This document shows, piece by piece, positions 15,994-25,280 of a stretch of DNA of 64,000 nucleotides. The position numbers and the translations under genes were made by a program. Positions within the stretch are counted from its first letter, which is position 1; every line of letters begins with the position of its first letter. Source of the DNA: Nitrospirota bacterium (GTDB lineage: Bacteria; Nitrospirota; Nitrospiria; Nitrospirales; Nitrospiraceae). A model generated the notes under the pieces. That model saw nothing but the letters and a program-made list of their open reading frames with translations, ran no database searches and had not been told where the DNA came from. The stretch spans positions 1-64,000 of the forward strand of contig JAGXAR010000012.1 of the NCBI GenBank assembly GCA_018971525.1, written 5' to 3'.

Positions 15994-17844
15994 ATGCCAC
16001 CTACAATTCTCTTGAGTTGCGAGTCCATCAGCAAAAGCTACGGCGTGAAACCGTTGTTTACCGATTTATCGATCGCGTTAGCCGAGGGCGATCATGTCGG
16101 ATTGGTCGGGCCTAACGGCTCCGGCAAATCAACCTTGCTGAAGATCATGGCAGGGCTAGAAGAGCCGGATGAGGGCACCAGATCGATGCGCCGACAACTC
16201 CGCGTCGGCTATGTTCCGCAAGAACCGTCATTTGACGGAGCGCATACGATCGAAGAAGTGCTCGCACAGGTCCTTATCGACGAAGGTCTGGACCCCCATG
16301 ACCATAGCGGTCGCACGTCCGCGGCGCTCAGTCTGGGAGAGTTTCCCGCAACCGACCAGTCCACGGCCACGCTCTCCGGAGGATGGAAGAAACGCCTGGC
16401 CATCGTCCGGTCATTGATGCTGGAGCCCGACGTCCTTCTGATGGACGAACCGACCAACCATTTGGATGTCGAAGGCATCCTGTGGCTGGAACGACTGTTA
16501 CGGGCCGAAGCCCGCGCCTTTCTCGTCGTGAGCCATGATCGGCGTTTCTTGGAAGCCGTCACATCGCGAATGATCGAAATCAACCGCAGTTATCCCGACG
16601 GGGTGTTCGAAGCCAAAGGCAGCTACAGCGATTTCCTCGAACAGCGGGATGCCGCGCTGCAGGCGCAAGCCAATTATGAATCGTCATTGGCCAACCGTGT
16701 CCGCCGTGAAGTGGAGTGGCTCCGGCGCGGCCCCAAAGCCCGCACGACGAAAGCCAAATCGCGGATCGACTCAGCCGGCCGCTTGATCGAGGAATTGAAC
16801 AGCGCCGACGCCCGGAAGGACCAGGGCACCGCAGGCATCAATTTCACCTCATCGGGACGCCGGTCGAAACAGTTGGTCGAGGCCACGCAAATCAGCAAAT
16901 CACTGGGGGGACGTCAGATCGTGAAGGATCTCGATCTCCTGCTCGGACCGGGACAGCGGATCGGGTTACTGGGCCCGAACGGAAGCGGAAAGAGCACACT
17001 GCTCAAGCTGGTGGCGGGTACCATGAAGCCGGACGCAGGTACCATCACCCGCGCGGACAAGCTGCGTGTGGTCACGTTCGAGCAGCACCGCGAATCACTG
17101 GACCAATCTTCCTCGCTCCGTCGAGCCCTCGCCCCGCACGGCGACGCGGTCGTCTATCAAGACCGCTCGGTGCATCTCGTCTCCTGGGCGAAACGGTTTC
17201 TCTTCCGGCCTGAGCAATTGGATCTCCCGGTCTCCCGCCTCTCCGGCGGCGAACAGGCGCGGCTCCTCATCGCGCGGCTGATGCTGCAACCGGCCGACCT
17301 CTTGATCCTGGACGAGCCGACGAACGACTTGGATATTCCGACGCTCGATGTGTTGGAAGACAGTCTGGTGGAATTCCCCGGCGCCTTGATGCTGGTGACG
17401 CACGACCGATGGCTCTTAGACCGCGTCTCCACCATGCTGCTCGCGCTGGACGGCACAGGCCAGACCGAATGGTTCGCCGACTATGCGCAATGGGAATCTG
17501 CGCAAGAACGAAAGGCAGTGGAAAACAATCGTGCGTCGACGTCACGACCTTCGAAGGCATCCCGCTCCGACTCGGAATCCACTCCGAAGGCAAAGCGAAC
17601 AGGCCTGTCCTATAGGGAGCAAAAGGAGTGGGCCAAGATGGAGCAGAGAATCCTCCAGGCCGAAGAGACTATCGCCGCCTGTCAGGCCGCAGTGGAAGAT
17701 CCCGCCATCGCCTCCAATGCAGCAGCACTACAGGAACGATCCGCAGCGCTGGACGCAGCCCGGACAGCAGCAGAGCGGCTTTATAACCGCTGGACCGAAC
17801 TCGAGGGGAAACAGACGGAGTCGGTCGGCCAGCCGCAGTCCTGA
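15994..17844 (+). CDS. uup: ABC-F family ATPase, Uup type
   Basis: A 616-residue cytoplasmic protein with two ABC nucleotide-binding domains. Both have Walker A motifs GPNGSGKST (residues 39-47 and about 327-335), signature motifs (LSGGWKKR; LSGGEQAR) and Walker B (LLMDEPTNHLD; LILDEPTNDLD). Between them is the ABC-F linker (about 230-285), including VRREVEWLRRGPKARTTKAK. A C-terminal coiled coil of about 90 residues (from GLSYREQKEWAKME) is the feature separating Uup from EttA. Uup-type proteins act on ribosomes and in tolerance of replication or transposon-excision intermediates. A single gene with no clear Shine-Dalgarno site. Confidence 0.9.
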   Translation: MPPTILLSCESISKSYGVKPLFTDLSIALAEGDHVGLVGPNGSGKSTLLKIMAGLEEPDEGTRSMRRQLRVGYVPQEPSFDGAHTIEEVLAQVLIDEGLDPHDHSGRTSAALSLGEFPATDQSTATLSGGWKKRLAIVRSLMLEPDVLLMDEPTNHLDVEGILWLERLLRAEARAFLVVSHDRRFLEAVTSRMIEINRSYPDGVFEAKGSYSDFLEQRDAALQAQANYESSLANRVRREVEWLRRGPKARTTKAKSRIDSAGRLIEELNSADARKDQGTAGINFTSSGRRSKQLVEATQISKSLGGRQIVKDLDLLLGPGQRIGLLGPNGSGKSTLLKLVAGTMKPDAGTITRADKLRVVTFEQHRESLDQSSSLRRALAPHGDAVVYQDRSVHLVSWAKRFLFRPEQLDLPVSRLSGGEQARLLIARLMLQPADLLILDEPTNDLDIPTLDVLEDSLVEFPGALMLVTHDRWLLDRVSTMLLALDGTGQTEWFADYAQWESAQERKAVENNRASTSRPSKASRSDSESTPKAKRTGLSYREQKEWAKMEQRILQAEETIAACQAAVEDPAIASNAAALQERSAALDAARTAAERLYNRWTELEGKQTESVGQPQS

Positions 17845-17883
17845 CGCCACCTTCCGGCAGGATGCTCAAAAACGCAGGACGTC

Positions 17884-18498
17884 TCATCCCCCGCAGCGAT
17901 TACAAACCCCGGACGTAATCTTGGCGTTGAGCTTTTCCTCAAGATAATCCTCAAGCCGTTGCCAGAGCCCGTCGGTCGTCCGGACTCGCTTACATTTGGC
18001 GCAAAGGCAGAGTGTGCCTCGAAGGGTTTTCAGTTCGTGCACCGTCCGACCCAATTCCTTGGTCTTGGCATCGAGCTCGCGTTCGCGCTCTTCCCGGTTA
18101 TCGTATTCCTCCTTCATACTCATCGCCATCGAGACACGAGCCACAAGTTCCGCAGGAATCACCGGTTTGCGGATGTAATCCGTCGCACCCGCCGTATAGG
18201 CAGCCGTGAGATCAGACGCGTCTGTTTTTGCCGTCACGACGATCACGGGCAGATGCTCGAGCCGCTCCTCTGACCTGATGCGACGGCAGGCCTCCAGCCC
18301 ATCCATATCAGGCATCAAGAGATCCATCAGCACGACGTCAATTCGATCGGATGGACGGGTACCGGCGCCGATGCCCAAACGCTTCAATGCCTCGGCGGCC
18401 GACTCCGCAAACAGCAGCGATCGATAACCGGCTGCCCTCAGAGTCCTGGCGAGCATTTCACGCTGCTCTTCGAAATCATCGACGATCAGGATACTCAT
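17884..18498 (-). CDS. Response regulator: REC plus coiled coil plus C-terminal Cys4 zinc-ribbon-like module
   Basis: A 204-residue regulator. REC spans 1-128 with the phospho-acceptor Asp in VVLMDLLMPDMDGLEA and the Lys in DYIRKPVIPAE. A charged helix (130-160) leads to a compact module with CLCAKCKRVRTTDGLW and GVCNRCGG. This Cys-pair arrangement recurs at the C-termini of many receiver and PAS proteins of environmental bacteria and has no established function that I know. It lies 22 bases downstream of the hybrid kinase gene in the same direction, so the pair are probably kinase and partner. A bipartite-repeat junction fragment (17855-17873) sits right after the stop. Confidence 0.88.
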   Translation of the reverse strand: MSILIVDDFEEQREMLARTLRAAGYRSLLFAESAAEALKRLGIGAGTRPSDRIDVVLMDLLMPDMDGLEACRRIRSEERLEHLPVIVVTAKTDASDLTAAYTAGATDYIRKPVIPAELVARVSMAMSMKEEYDNREERERELDAKTKELGRTVHELKTLRGTLCLCAKCKRVRTTDGLWQRLEDYLEEKLNAKITSGVCNRCGG

Positions 18499-18520
18499 AG
18501 TCGCGTCTCCTTGTGATCAC

Positions 18521-21500
18521 TCATTGCGAATGGGATGTGTGGTCACGATCCCCCGGGCAGGTCACCTCAGCCTCCCGGAGAGCCTCGACCAACCGCCGCA
18601 CTTCCACGGTCACTCTCTCGAAATCATGATCGAGCGCAGCCTGCTCTATAGCGCTGCCGATCAATCCTATCGTCTCTAAGCCATAGGAACCTGCAAGGCC
18701 TTTGATGCGATGGCCGATCGTTCGAATAAGGTCGGCATTCTGTGCCGTGATGGCAGATTGCAGTATCAGCACGTCCTGCCGTCGATTGCGAACGAACTTG
18801 GGCCGTAGTGCCTGCAAGCTCTGCTCACATTTCTCACCCTGCGAGACCGGCGGGCCATCACCCCGTCCGGAAGGAGAACACTCCGCTGGCGCAGCCATGA
18901 ACCGCTGGATCACGCCCAAGACCGTCGCTTCCTTGACGGGTTTGCTCACAAAGCCGGTACAACCGGCCAGCACGCTTTTCCGTTGCACCTCGCCATCTGC
19001 ATTCGCGGTCAAGGCGACGATCGGAACCCGAGGCAGGCCGTGCGCCTCCTCCCAAGCCCTAATGGCTCGTGTCGCCTCATATCCATCTATGCCGGGCATC
19101 TGAAGATCCATGAAGACGAGATCGTAGCCACCGGCCTTATATCGTTCGACGACACTGCTGCCGTTTTCGGCACAGTCCATCGTGTGGGGAGTCCCGCGAA
19201 CGTACAATGCCATCAGCTCTTGAGACTCGACGCTATCCTCGGCGAGGAGGATCTTCAGGCCTCTCTCACCTCTGGTCAGAGCGCCTGTGGTCGTGTATTC
19301 GGCTGACACAGCCACCCGGCAGGACTCGAGGAGTTCCTGCATTTCTGCCGGCACCACTTCAAACCGAGCCGTCACGGTAAAGGTGCTGCCGCAACCCGGC
19401 TTGCTTTCCACCAGAATGCGTCCTCCCATCAGGCCGATAAGCTGCTGACTAATGGAGAGCCCTAAGCCCGCTCCGCCATAGGCTCGGCTTCCGCGAGAGT
19501 CGACTTGCGAAAACCGTTCGAAGATCTTGTCATACTGGTCATGAGGGATGCCGATTCCTGTGTCCGCCACCTCAAATTGCACCGCGCCTGCGTCAGCCTC
19601 GCCAGGTACCGGCCTTACGCGAATCTCCACTCCTCCCTCTGCCGTGAATTTGACGGCATTGCCGATCAGATTGAGCAATACTTGTTGTAGCCGCAGCGCA
19701 TCTCCCTGAAGGAGTGCGGGAAGGCTGGGATCGATGCGAAGCGAAAGAGCCAGACCCTTGGCTTGAGCTTTGGCACTCAAGAGATACACCGTATCGGTGA
19801 CCACCTCGCGAAGGACAAACGGTTCACTCACCAACTCCAGCGTACGTGAATCCACTTTGGCAGCCTGCAAGAGATCTTCGATCATGCGGAGCAGTCCAGT
19901 ACCCGCCTTCTCACAGCGTTTCAGCAACTCCGCCTGATCGGGCGACAGCGGGGTGCGGAGGAGAAAATCCGTGAGGCCGATGATGGCGTTCAGCGGGGTC
20001 CGCATTTCATGACTCATGTTCGCCAGGAAATCACTTTTGGACTGGCTGGCTTCTTCAGCCGCCGATCGAGCTTTAATGAGCGCGTCTTCGTATCCGTTCC
20101 GCATGGTGACATCGCGGACGACACCCATGTACATGCGACGCGCGCCGAGATCGACCTCGCTGACAGAACACTCCATCGGAAAGGTCGTTCCATCGGCTCG
20201 CTGTCCTTTGACCATCCACACGGTTTCCATGGCAGCCGGCCGCTCGACCCGACCGTCTTCGGAGAGATGCCCCCCCGACCCCGACAATAACATCCTGATA
20301 TTGCAGCCGATCACAGCGGAAGCCGGATGTCCAAACATCCGTTCAGCTGCGGGGTTGAACGACTCGATAAGCCCGGCCTCATCGAGGGTCATGATTCCAT
20401 CCACTGCATAATCCACGATCGCGCGCAAACGCGATTCTTGCCGCTGCACTTCTTCTCCGGCCCGATGGCGGTGGATCCCGAGCGCGACAAGATCAGCCAT
20501 CGAACCCATGGCGCTCAGGGCAAAGCGGGACAAGGGATGACGCGCAAACACGGCTATGACTCCGACCAGTTGGTCATCAACAATCAACGGATAGCCGGCA
20601 AAGGCCACCATCCCTTCCCGTTTCGCCCATTCCTGATCGCGCACGCGCGCGTCGCCGATGACCTCGTTGGTCACATGAGGCGTTCGCTCATGCGCAATCA
20701 TTCCCATCGCGTCACGGCCCATCGGGATGCGACTATGGGCTCCATCAAGATGGGTGTATATTCCCGCACTGGCCTGAAGTTCGAGCATCTGTTCCTTCTC
20801 GTTGAGCGTCCAGATTCGGGCAAAGGCAGCATCGAGCTGATCGACCAGCGCTTGCGCGCATGCCTCAAGCTTCTCGTTGAGACTCTTCTTCGTCGTGAGA
20901 GATTGACCGACAGCAGCCCCTAACGCATCAAGCTTCCGATGCTCTTTTTGGTCTTCCTCGGCTTGTTTCAATTCGGTGATGTCCCGGATGAACGACGAAA
21001 ACATGACCTCGTGGCCCACCTGGAGCGGAATCACCGTCAGCTCAACAGGAAATTCCCGCCCATCTTTGCCGAGGGCTGTAATTTCGATCCGTCGTCTGAG
21101 GATGACTTCCTTCCCCGTCTTCAGATATCGCTGCATGCCCGCGGCATGTGCCTCACGGTTCTGTGTCGGGATGATCAGCTCCGCCAAGGTCGCCCCCACC
21201 GCTTCTTCTCTCGTAAACCCGAACGTTGCTTCCGCTTGGGGATTCCATTCGACGACTACACCGCGCTGGTCCATCGTGACCACGGCATCCAATGCGCCTT
21301 GCACGATCGCGTGGATCCTCGCGTCATCTTCGAACCGGGCTCGCAGTGACTGCCCATCGAGATAAAACAGGCCCGCCATCAACCACAATGTCCCGACACC
21401 AACCGCTCGATTAAAAGCGCCTGCAATAGGGTCTCCCCCCTTCGAGGAAAGGACTGCGCCGCTCAAAACCAACAACGACCAAATCACCGTGGCGAGCAGC

Positions 21501-21688
21501 AAGGTCCTCGGGGGATACAGCCGTGACACCGCAAATGCCAAGAAGAAATAGGAGAGCCAGGGAGAAAATCCGAGCGGGGAATAGAGATCGACAAGAAAGG
21601 TGCAGATGGTGGCCAAGCAGACGGACGCAGGAACAGCAGGCTTGAGCATGGCAAGCCACGGATGAGTCATGCGTTCATGGTCGATCAT
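18521..21688 (-). CDS. Hybrid sensor histidine kinase (TM-PAS-GAF-PAS-HisKA-HATPase-REC-HPt)
   Basis: A 1055-residue inner-membrane phosphorelay protein. Four hydrophobic N-terminal helices (about 12-112) are followed by PAS (125-240), GAF (about 255-410), PAS (about 420-545) and HisKA with NMSHEMRTPLNAIIG. The HATPase has DTGIGIPHDQYDKIFERFSQ and GGAGLGLSIS. A receiver domain has its Asp in DLVFMDLQMPGIDGYEA, and the C-terminal HPt has its His in IGHRIKGLAGSYGLE. All phosphotransfer residues are present, so it can run a complete His-Asp-His relay towards the receiver protein encoded just downstream. Start is uncertain: ATG at 21688 or 21670, neither with a good ribosome site. Confidence 0.92.
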   Translation of the reverse strand: MIDHERMTHPWLAMLKPAVPASVCLATICTFLVDLYSPLGFSPWLSYFFLAFAVSRLYPPRTLLLATVIWSLLVLSGAVLSSKGGDPIAGAFNRAVGVGTLWLMAGLFYLDGQSLRARFEDDARIHAIVQGALDAVVTMDQRGVVVEWNPQAEATFGFTREEAVGATLAELIIPTQNREAHAAGMQRYLKTGKEVILRRRIEITALGKDGREFPVELTVIPLQVGHEVMFSSFIRDITELKQAEEDQKEHRKLDALGAAVGQSLTTKKSLNEKLEACAQALVDQLDAAFARIWTLNEKEQMLELQASAGIYTHLDGAHSRIPMGRDAMGMIAHERTPHVTNEVIGDARVRDQEWAKREGMVAFAGYPLIVDDQLVGVIAVFARHPLSRFALSAMGSMADLVALGIHRHRAGEEVQRQESRLRAIVDYAVDGIMTLDEAGLIESFNPAAERMFGHPASAVIGCNIRMLLSGSGGHLSEDGRVERPAAMETVWMVKGQRADGTTFPMECSVSEVDLGARRMYMGVVRDVTMRNGYEDALIKARSAAEEASQSKSDFLANMSHEMRTPLNAIIGLTDFLLRTPLSPDQAELLKRCEKAGTGLLRMIEDLLQAAKVDSRTLELVSEPFVLREVVTDTVYLLSAKAQAKGLALSLRIDPSLPALLQGDALRLQQVLLNLIGNAVKFTAEGGVEIRVRPVPGEADAGAVQFEVADTGIGIPHDQYDKIFERFSQVDSRGSRAYGGAGLGLSISQQLIGLMGGRILVESKPGCGSTFTVTARFEVVPAEMQELLESCRVAVSAEYTTTGALTRGERGLKILLAEDSVESQELMALYVRGTPHTMDCAENGSSVVERYKAGGYDLVFMDLQMPGIDGYEATRAIRAWEEAHGLPRVPIVALTANADGEVQRKSVLAGCTGFVSKPVKEATVLGVIQRFMAAPAECSPSGRGDGPPVSQGEKCEQSLQALRPKFVRNRRQDVLILQSAITAQNADLIRTIGHRIKGLAGSYGLETIGLIGSAIEQAALDHDFERVTVEVRRLVEALREAEVTCPGDRDHTSHSQ

Positions 21689-21772
21689 GTTTTGCGCAAC
21701 GGGTCTTGACAGAAACCTTCTGAGGAAATAGCGGTCGGCCTATTCTCCAATCAACGCAAGACGGTCGGTAAT

Positions 21773-21924
21773 CCTGCAGGATACTCAAAAATGCCGCCCA
21801 GCAAGGCCGCAGCAAGTGAGGTAGGCTGAGGTCAAGGTTGAGCAAAGAGCTGACGCTCTTCCTCTCAGCCCTGGCCTCAACCGTAACCTTCCAATAACGC
21901 CGGTAGACTTTTTCAGCATTCTGC
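21773..21924 (+). repeat. Bipartite repeat family, right half only
   Basis: Begins CCTGCAGGATACTCAAAAAT and ends with a TAGACTTTTTCAGCATTCTGC-like arm, which pair as terminal inverted repeats of about 25 bases. The interior has the family's GGCAGGCTGAGG-like and CTCAGCC...CCTTCCAATAACGCCGG segments. No left half is present. It fills much of the 400-base gap 21689-22092, which otherwise contains no convincing gene. Confidence 0.7.
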
Positions 21925-22092
21925 TAGAGCGAGAATGATGAAAGAGCCGGAAGCAATCGCCTCAAGAGAATATAGCGTTAAAGAGAGGGCACGCCTACGT
22001 ATATTGACAAATTCACAGACAGGAGGGAGGCTGCCTCGCCGCCGAGAATCGGATAGCGGGGCAGCGACGGGCACATCGAAAAATGGAAGGTG

Positions 22093-23043
22093 TTATTCGA
22101 GCGGAATACGGTTCCGGTTCTGACTCAGCCACTGCTCAAACGTCTGTAAGGCAGGGTTTAACGAGCGCGACTGGTCGAGATTGCGCGCCCCGCAGAAGAC
22201 CGATTCGAAATCGCGCTTGAATTGGAACATGTTGCCGAGATCATCTGCGCCGGGGAATCCAAAGCCACGGTACACCTCGGGCGTCACGGCATTGTAGCGC
22301 ACCGTTTGGCCCAGCGCCTTGGCCAGCGCGACGGCCATTTGCGTGCCGGTCAGGTGCTCACCTGCGATGCCGACTGTTTTGCCGATATACTCACGGCCCT
22401 TCTTGAAGATGCCCAGCGCGCACTTGCCGATGTCTTCGGCTGCGATACCAGGGAGCTTCTTGTCATCCATCGGCAACGTGAATGCCAGCGTCCCATCCGG
22501 CCCTTTCTTCGGCCCCATGCCGAAGTGAATCAGGTTGTCCCAGTAGAACGACGTGAGTAGAAAGGTCGTGGGCACGCCGAGATTCGTAAACTCGGCGTCG
22601 GCCTCGCCCTTACTGTCGAAGTGCGGCACCTTATACTTTCCCATCAAGGTCGGCATGCGATTGTCGCTGAGCGGTACCCACTTGCGCGTGTCTTCCAGAG
22701 TCGACCAGATCACATGCTGAACCCCGGCCTCCTTCGCAGCCTGTGCCTGGCCTTTGGCCTGGGCCAACTCTTTCTCCGGTGAGAAGTGCTCCCAAAAGTT
22801 CGTCAGACAAAACGCCCCGCGTGCTCCCGCACAGGCCTTCTTCACGCTCTCCGGGCTGTCCAAGTCTGCCGCCACGACCTCAGCCCCCAGCGCCGCCAGC
22901 CCCTTCGCCTTGTCAGACTGCGCATCTCGAGTAATCGCGCGCACGGTAAAGCCCGCGTTCTTCTCGTTCAGAATGGCGCGGACTAATCCGCCGCCCTGCG
23001 CTCCGGTTGCCCCTACCACTGCAATGATGTTCTTCTCTGCCAT
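22093..23043 (-). CDS. NmrA/HSCARG-family NAD(P)-binding protein
   Basis: A 316-residue protein of the atypical short-chain reductase group. The N-terminus IIAVVGATGAQGGGLVRAIL holds the NmrA-type GxxGxxG dinucleotide site. RAITRD and VVAADLDSPESVKKA follow, as in NmrA and HSCARG. The usual YxxxK catalytic pair is replaced, as in NmrA-like redox sensors, though KYKVPHFDSKGEAD contains a Tyr and Lys. Family members bind NADP(H) and act as redox sensors or quinone/isoflavone-type reductases. GGGGGAG precedes the ATG. It is a single gene; the substrate is unknown. Confidence 0.88.
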   Translation of the reverse strand: MAEKNIIAVVGATGAQGGGLVRAILNEKNAGFTVRAITRDAQSDKAKGLAALGAEVVAADLDSPESVKKACAGARGAFCLTNFWEHFSPEKELAQAKGQAQAAKEAGVQHVIWSTLEDTRKWVPLSDNRMPTLMGKYKVPHFDSKGEADAEFTNLGVPTTFLLTSFYWDNLIHFGMGPKKGPDGTLAFTLPMDDKKLPGIAAEDIGKCALGIFKKGREYIGKTVGIAGEHLTGTQMAVALAKALGQTVRYNAVTPEVYRGFGFPGADDLGNMFQFKRDFESVFCGARNLDQSRSLNPALQTFEQWLSQNRNRIPLE

Positions 23044-23121
23044 GATGCTCCCCCTTCAGCACGTGGACAAACACGAGGAGCATAATTTACCACATCGAAG
23101 GCCGATGGAGTCAGGAGCGGC

Positions 23122-23212
23122 GAGCAGGCTGCAAGAAAGCCATTTCGACACAGCAGCGCTTCGATGGCCTGCACGGTTGAAACAAGAAGTGAACACCCTG
23201 CCAGCGGAAGCG
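23122..23212 (+). repeat. Bipartite repeat family, left half only
   Basis: Reads GAGCAGGCTGCAAGAAAGCC, then a TTCGACACAGCAGCGCTTCG-type segment, and ends near AACACCCTGCCAGCGG. This matches the left half seen at 25895-25980 and 30733-30832 without the right-half palindrome. It lies between the NmrA-like gene and the transglycosylase gene start. Confidence 0.6.
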
Positions 23213-23260
23213 GCAACCATGCGCCCTTGTCGCTGGCTAAAAAATCTGTACAATGCACCC

Positions 23261-24511
23261 ATGCGCCCATCCAGCATGCTCTCTTCGTTGTTGATCTTCA
23301 CCTTCACCTTGGCCACATCCGGCTGTGAGACGACCGACCGGGTCCTCACGACGGCTGAGCGAGTCACGAAGGGCCGGACCGGCCAGACCATCATCGATCT
23401 CGCCGAGGGAAAAGATCCGGCACAGATCGCCAAGCAACGTCTCGACCAGTACGCGCGCGACCCCGAAGCGCTTCTTAGGGATCTCCGCGCCGCACAGAAA
23501 GACTTCGAGACCATCCTCGCCGCCCTCGGGGTGAACGTCGGAAAGACCTGGGGAAAGGAGGAGGTCAAACTGCCCGAACGCAAGAAGTATGTGAAGTACA
23601 CGCAGAACTACAAGAGCCGGGCGATCGTCGACTTTGATTCAGGCGAAATCCTGGTCGAAACCCTCGACGATCAAGACCCCCAGCGCAGTCTCAAGAATGC
23701 CGTGATCACGACGATCCTGACCCCGCAGGATCCTCGCGCGGTCGATTTGTTTTCCGACAAAGAGATCGTCCTCACCGGCGACAAGGAGCCCTACCTGTTC
23801 GGGCTCGTCCTCGATCAGCAGAATAAACCGGTGCGCACGCCGGCTGAAGCCGAGCCATTTGCCTCCTATCTCCTCGAGAAGAAATCTGCCACGCGCCTGG
23901 TCGACCAGGATGGGACCAAGAAGACGGCTCACTACGTCAAAATCCCGATGGTGTCCAATCTTGCCGTGAAGCAGGCAGACAAATACCGGCCACTGGTTCA
24001 CCAGTTTGCAGAGCAATATCGCATCAGCCCCAGCCTGGTCTTCGCCGTCATCCGCACAGAAAGCAACTTCAACCCCTATGCCGTCAGCTCGGCGCCCGCC
24101 TATGGACTCATGCAGCTGGTCCCCACCAGCGGTGGGCGGGAAGCCTACCGCAAGGCGAAAGGCAAAGATGTGACCCCCTCACGGGATTACCTGTTCGATC
24201 CCGCTAACAACGTCGAGTTGGGAACCGCCTATTTGAATGTCTTGATGTTCAATCAGCTGGAAAACGTGGCACACAATGTATCGCGCGAATACTGTGTGAT
24301 TGCGGCCTACAATACCGGCCCGAGCAACGTCTTCCGCACGTTTTCGCGGGACCGCACCACTGCCGTCAACCAGATCAACAGCCTCCAACCGGCCGGCGTC
24401 TATGACCAATTGCGCCAACATCTGCCCTACGAAGAGACCCGCCACTACTTGGAAAAAGTGACCGGCTACCGCAAGGCGTTCATCAGCTCGTCGGAGCGCT
24501 CCAACCAATAA
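23261..24511 (+). CDS. mltC: Lytic murein transglycosylase lipoprotein, MltC-like
   Basis: A 416-residue outer-membrane lipoprotein. The signal peptide ends in the lipobox LATSGC (Cys21). The region 30-220 matches the MltC N-terminal domain. The C-terminal SLT domain (about 240-400) has the catalytic Glu in VIRTESNFNPYAVSSAPAYG, then GLMQLVPT and CVIAAYNTGPSNVFRTF. It cleaves peptidoglycan glycan strands with 1,6-anhydro products. I take the ATG at 23261 because it directly starts a lipoprotein signal. An open frame runs further upstream, but it crosses the repeat at 23122-23212 and the 5' end of the opposite gene. Confidence 0.9.
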   Translation: MRPSSMLSSLLIFTFTLATSGCETTDRVLTTAERVTKGRTGQTIIDLAEGKDPAQIAKQRLDQYARDPEALLRDLRAAQKDFETILAALGVNVGKTWGKEEVKLPERKKYVKYTQNYKSRAIVDFDSGEILVETLDDQDPQRSLKNAVITTILTPQDPRAVDLFSDKEIVLTGDKEPYLFGLVLDQQNKPVRTPAEAEPFASYLLEKKSATRLVDQDGTKKTAHYVKIPMVSNLAVKQADKYRPLVHQFAEQYRISPSLVFAVIRTESNFNPYAVSSAPAYGLMQLVPTSGGREAYRKAKGKDVTPSRDYLFDPANNVELGTAYLNVLMFNQLENVAHNVSREYCVIAAYNTGPSNVFRTFSRDRTTAVNQINSLQPAGVYDQLRQHLPYEETRHYLEKVTGYRKAFISSSERSNQ

Positions 24512-24529
24512 GAATCGGCAGGCGACAGC

Positions 24530-24647
24530 GAACGAGGCAGGCTGAGGTCGATGTCGAGGTTGCGTAAAGATTCGACTTGCTTCATTTCAACCTCCATCTG
24601 AGCCTTAACCTTCCAATAACGCCGGCGAGCGTTTTCAGCATCCCGGC
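24530..24647 (+). repeat. Bipartite repeat family, right half, 5' arm decayed
   Basis: Contains GAGGCAGGCTGAGGTCGATG, the CTGAGCCTTAACCTTCCAAT segment and the closing arm GCGTTTTCAGCATCCCGG. The opening AGGATGCTCAAAAAG arm is not recognisable. Its end overlaps the last few codons of the oppositely oriented sigma-factor gene, so the repeat abuts coding sequence on both sides. Confidence 0.6.
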
Positions 24648-25246
24648 CGGTCTCGGCAGGAATTGTCCTGCTGCTCCCGGAGATCGTAGTCGGCCACCCC
24701 GCGTCGGCGGTCGAGGGCAATCACGCAACAGGCTTCCAGCATCTCTCGCAATTGACGTCGACCCCGCTGGACACGCGACTTCATCCCTGAAACCGACAGA
24801 CCCAGTCGTGCCGCAGCTTCATGCTGAGCCAGCCCTTCAAGATCGACCAGGGTGACCGCCTGCCGGTAGTCCTCGGACAACCGCTCGATCATGGGACGGA
24901 GGCAGCCGGCCAACTCCCTGCGGAGTTGACCGGCCCCCTTAGACGACTCCAGCGGCAGGGAGGCAGGGTGCAACGTCTCAAGATCGCTCGCGAGGCCGAC
25001 CGGCCGCTCAGGCTGCCTGTCCCGTGCACGGTAATAATCGATGATCGCATGCCGCGCAATCTGATAGATCCACGGCAGCAGCCGGCTGGTGTCCTTGAGT
25101 CCGCCAAGCCCTCGCTGCACCCGCAGGAAAACCTCCTGAGAGAGATCCTCCACTGATGCCTCATCGGCCACACGTTTCGCAATGAAGGCTCGCAGACTGT
25201 TCTGAACCTCGTCCCAGATATTCTGACTGTCCGGCATCATGGTCAT
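24635..25246 (-). CDS. sigZ: RNA polymerase sigma factor, SigZ-type ECF
   Basis: A sigma-70 family factor of about 203 residues. Region 2 (about 12-80) includes SVEDLSQEVFLRVQRGLGGL and LLPWIYQIARHAIIDYYR. Region 4 (about 130-180) includes QAVTLVDLEGLAQHEAAARL and LGLSVSGMKSRVQRGRRQLR. The Cys-containing tail (LEACCVIALDRRRGVADYD and a terminal CRDRPGC) is characteristic of SigZ proteins and may bind metal. I prefer the ATG at 25246, which gives the usual length. No anti-sigma gene is adjacent. It lies 35 bases downstream of the ArsI-like gene, so the two are probably cotranscribed, pointing to metal(loid) stress. Confidence 0.88.
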   Translation of the reverse strand: MTMMPDSQNIWDEVQNSLRAFIAKRVADEASVEDLSQEVFLRVQRGLGGLKDTSRLLPWIYQIARHAIIDYYRARDRQPERPVGLASDLETLHPASLPLESSKGAGQLRRELAGCLRPMIERLSEDYRQAVTLVDLEGLAQHEAAARLGLSVSGMKSRVQRGRRQLREMLEACCVIALDRRRGVADYDLREQQDNSCRDRPGC

Positions 25247-25280
25247 CGTACCCCGCTGCCGGTGCACACGGTAGCTCCCT

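Noticed and set aside
22754-23260. Upstream extension of the MltC-like gene to 22754
   Set aside because: The added stretch overlaps the 5' part of the opposite NmrA gene and a repeat half, and has no signal-like sequence. The lipoprotein start at 23261 explains the protein better.
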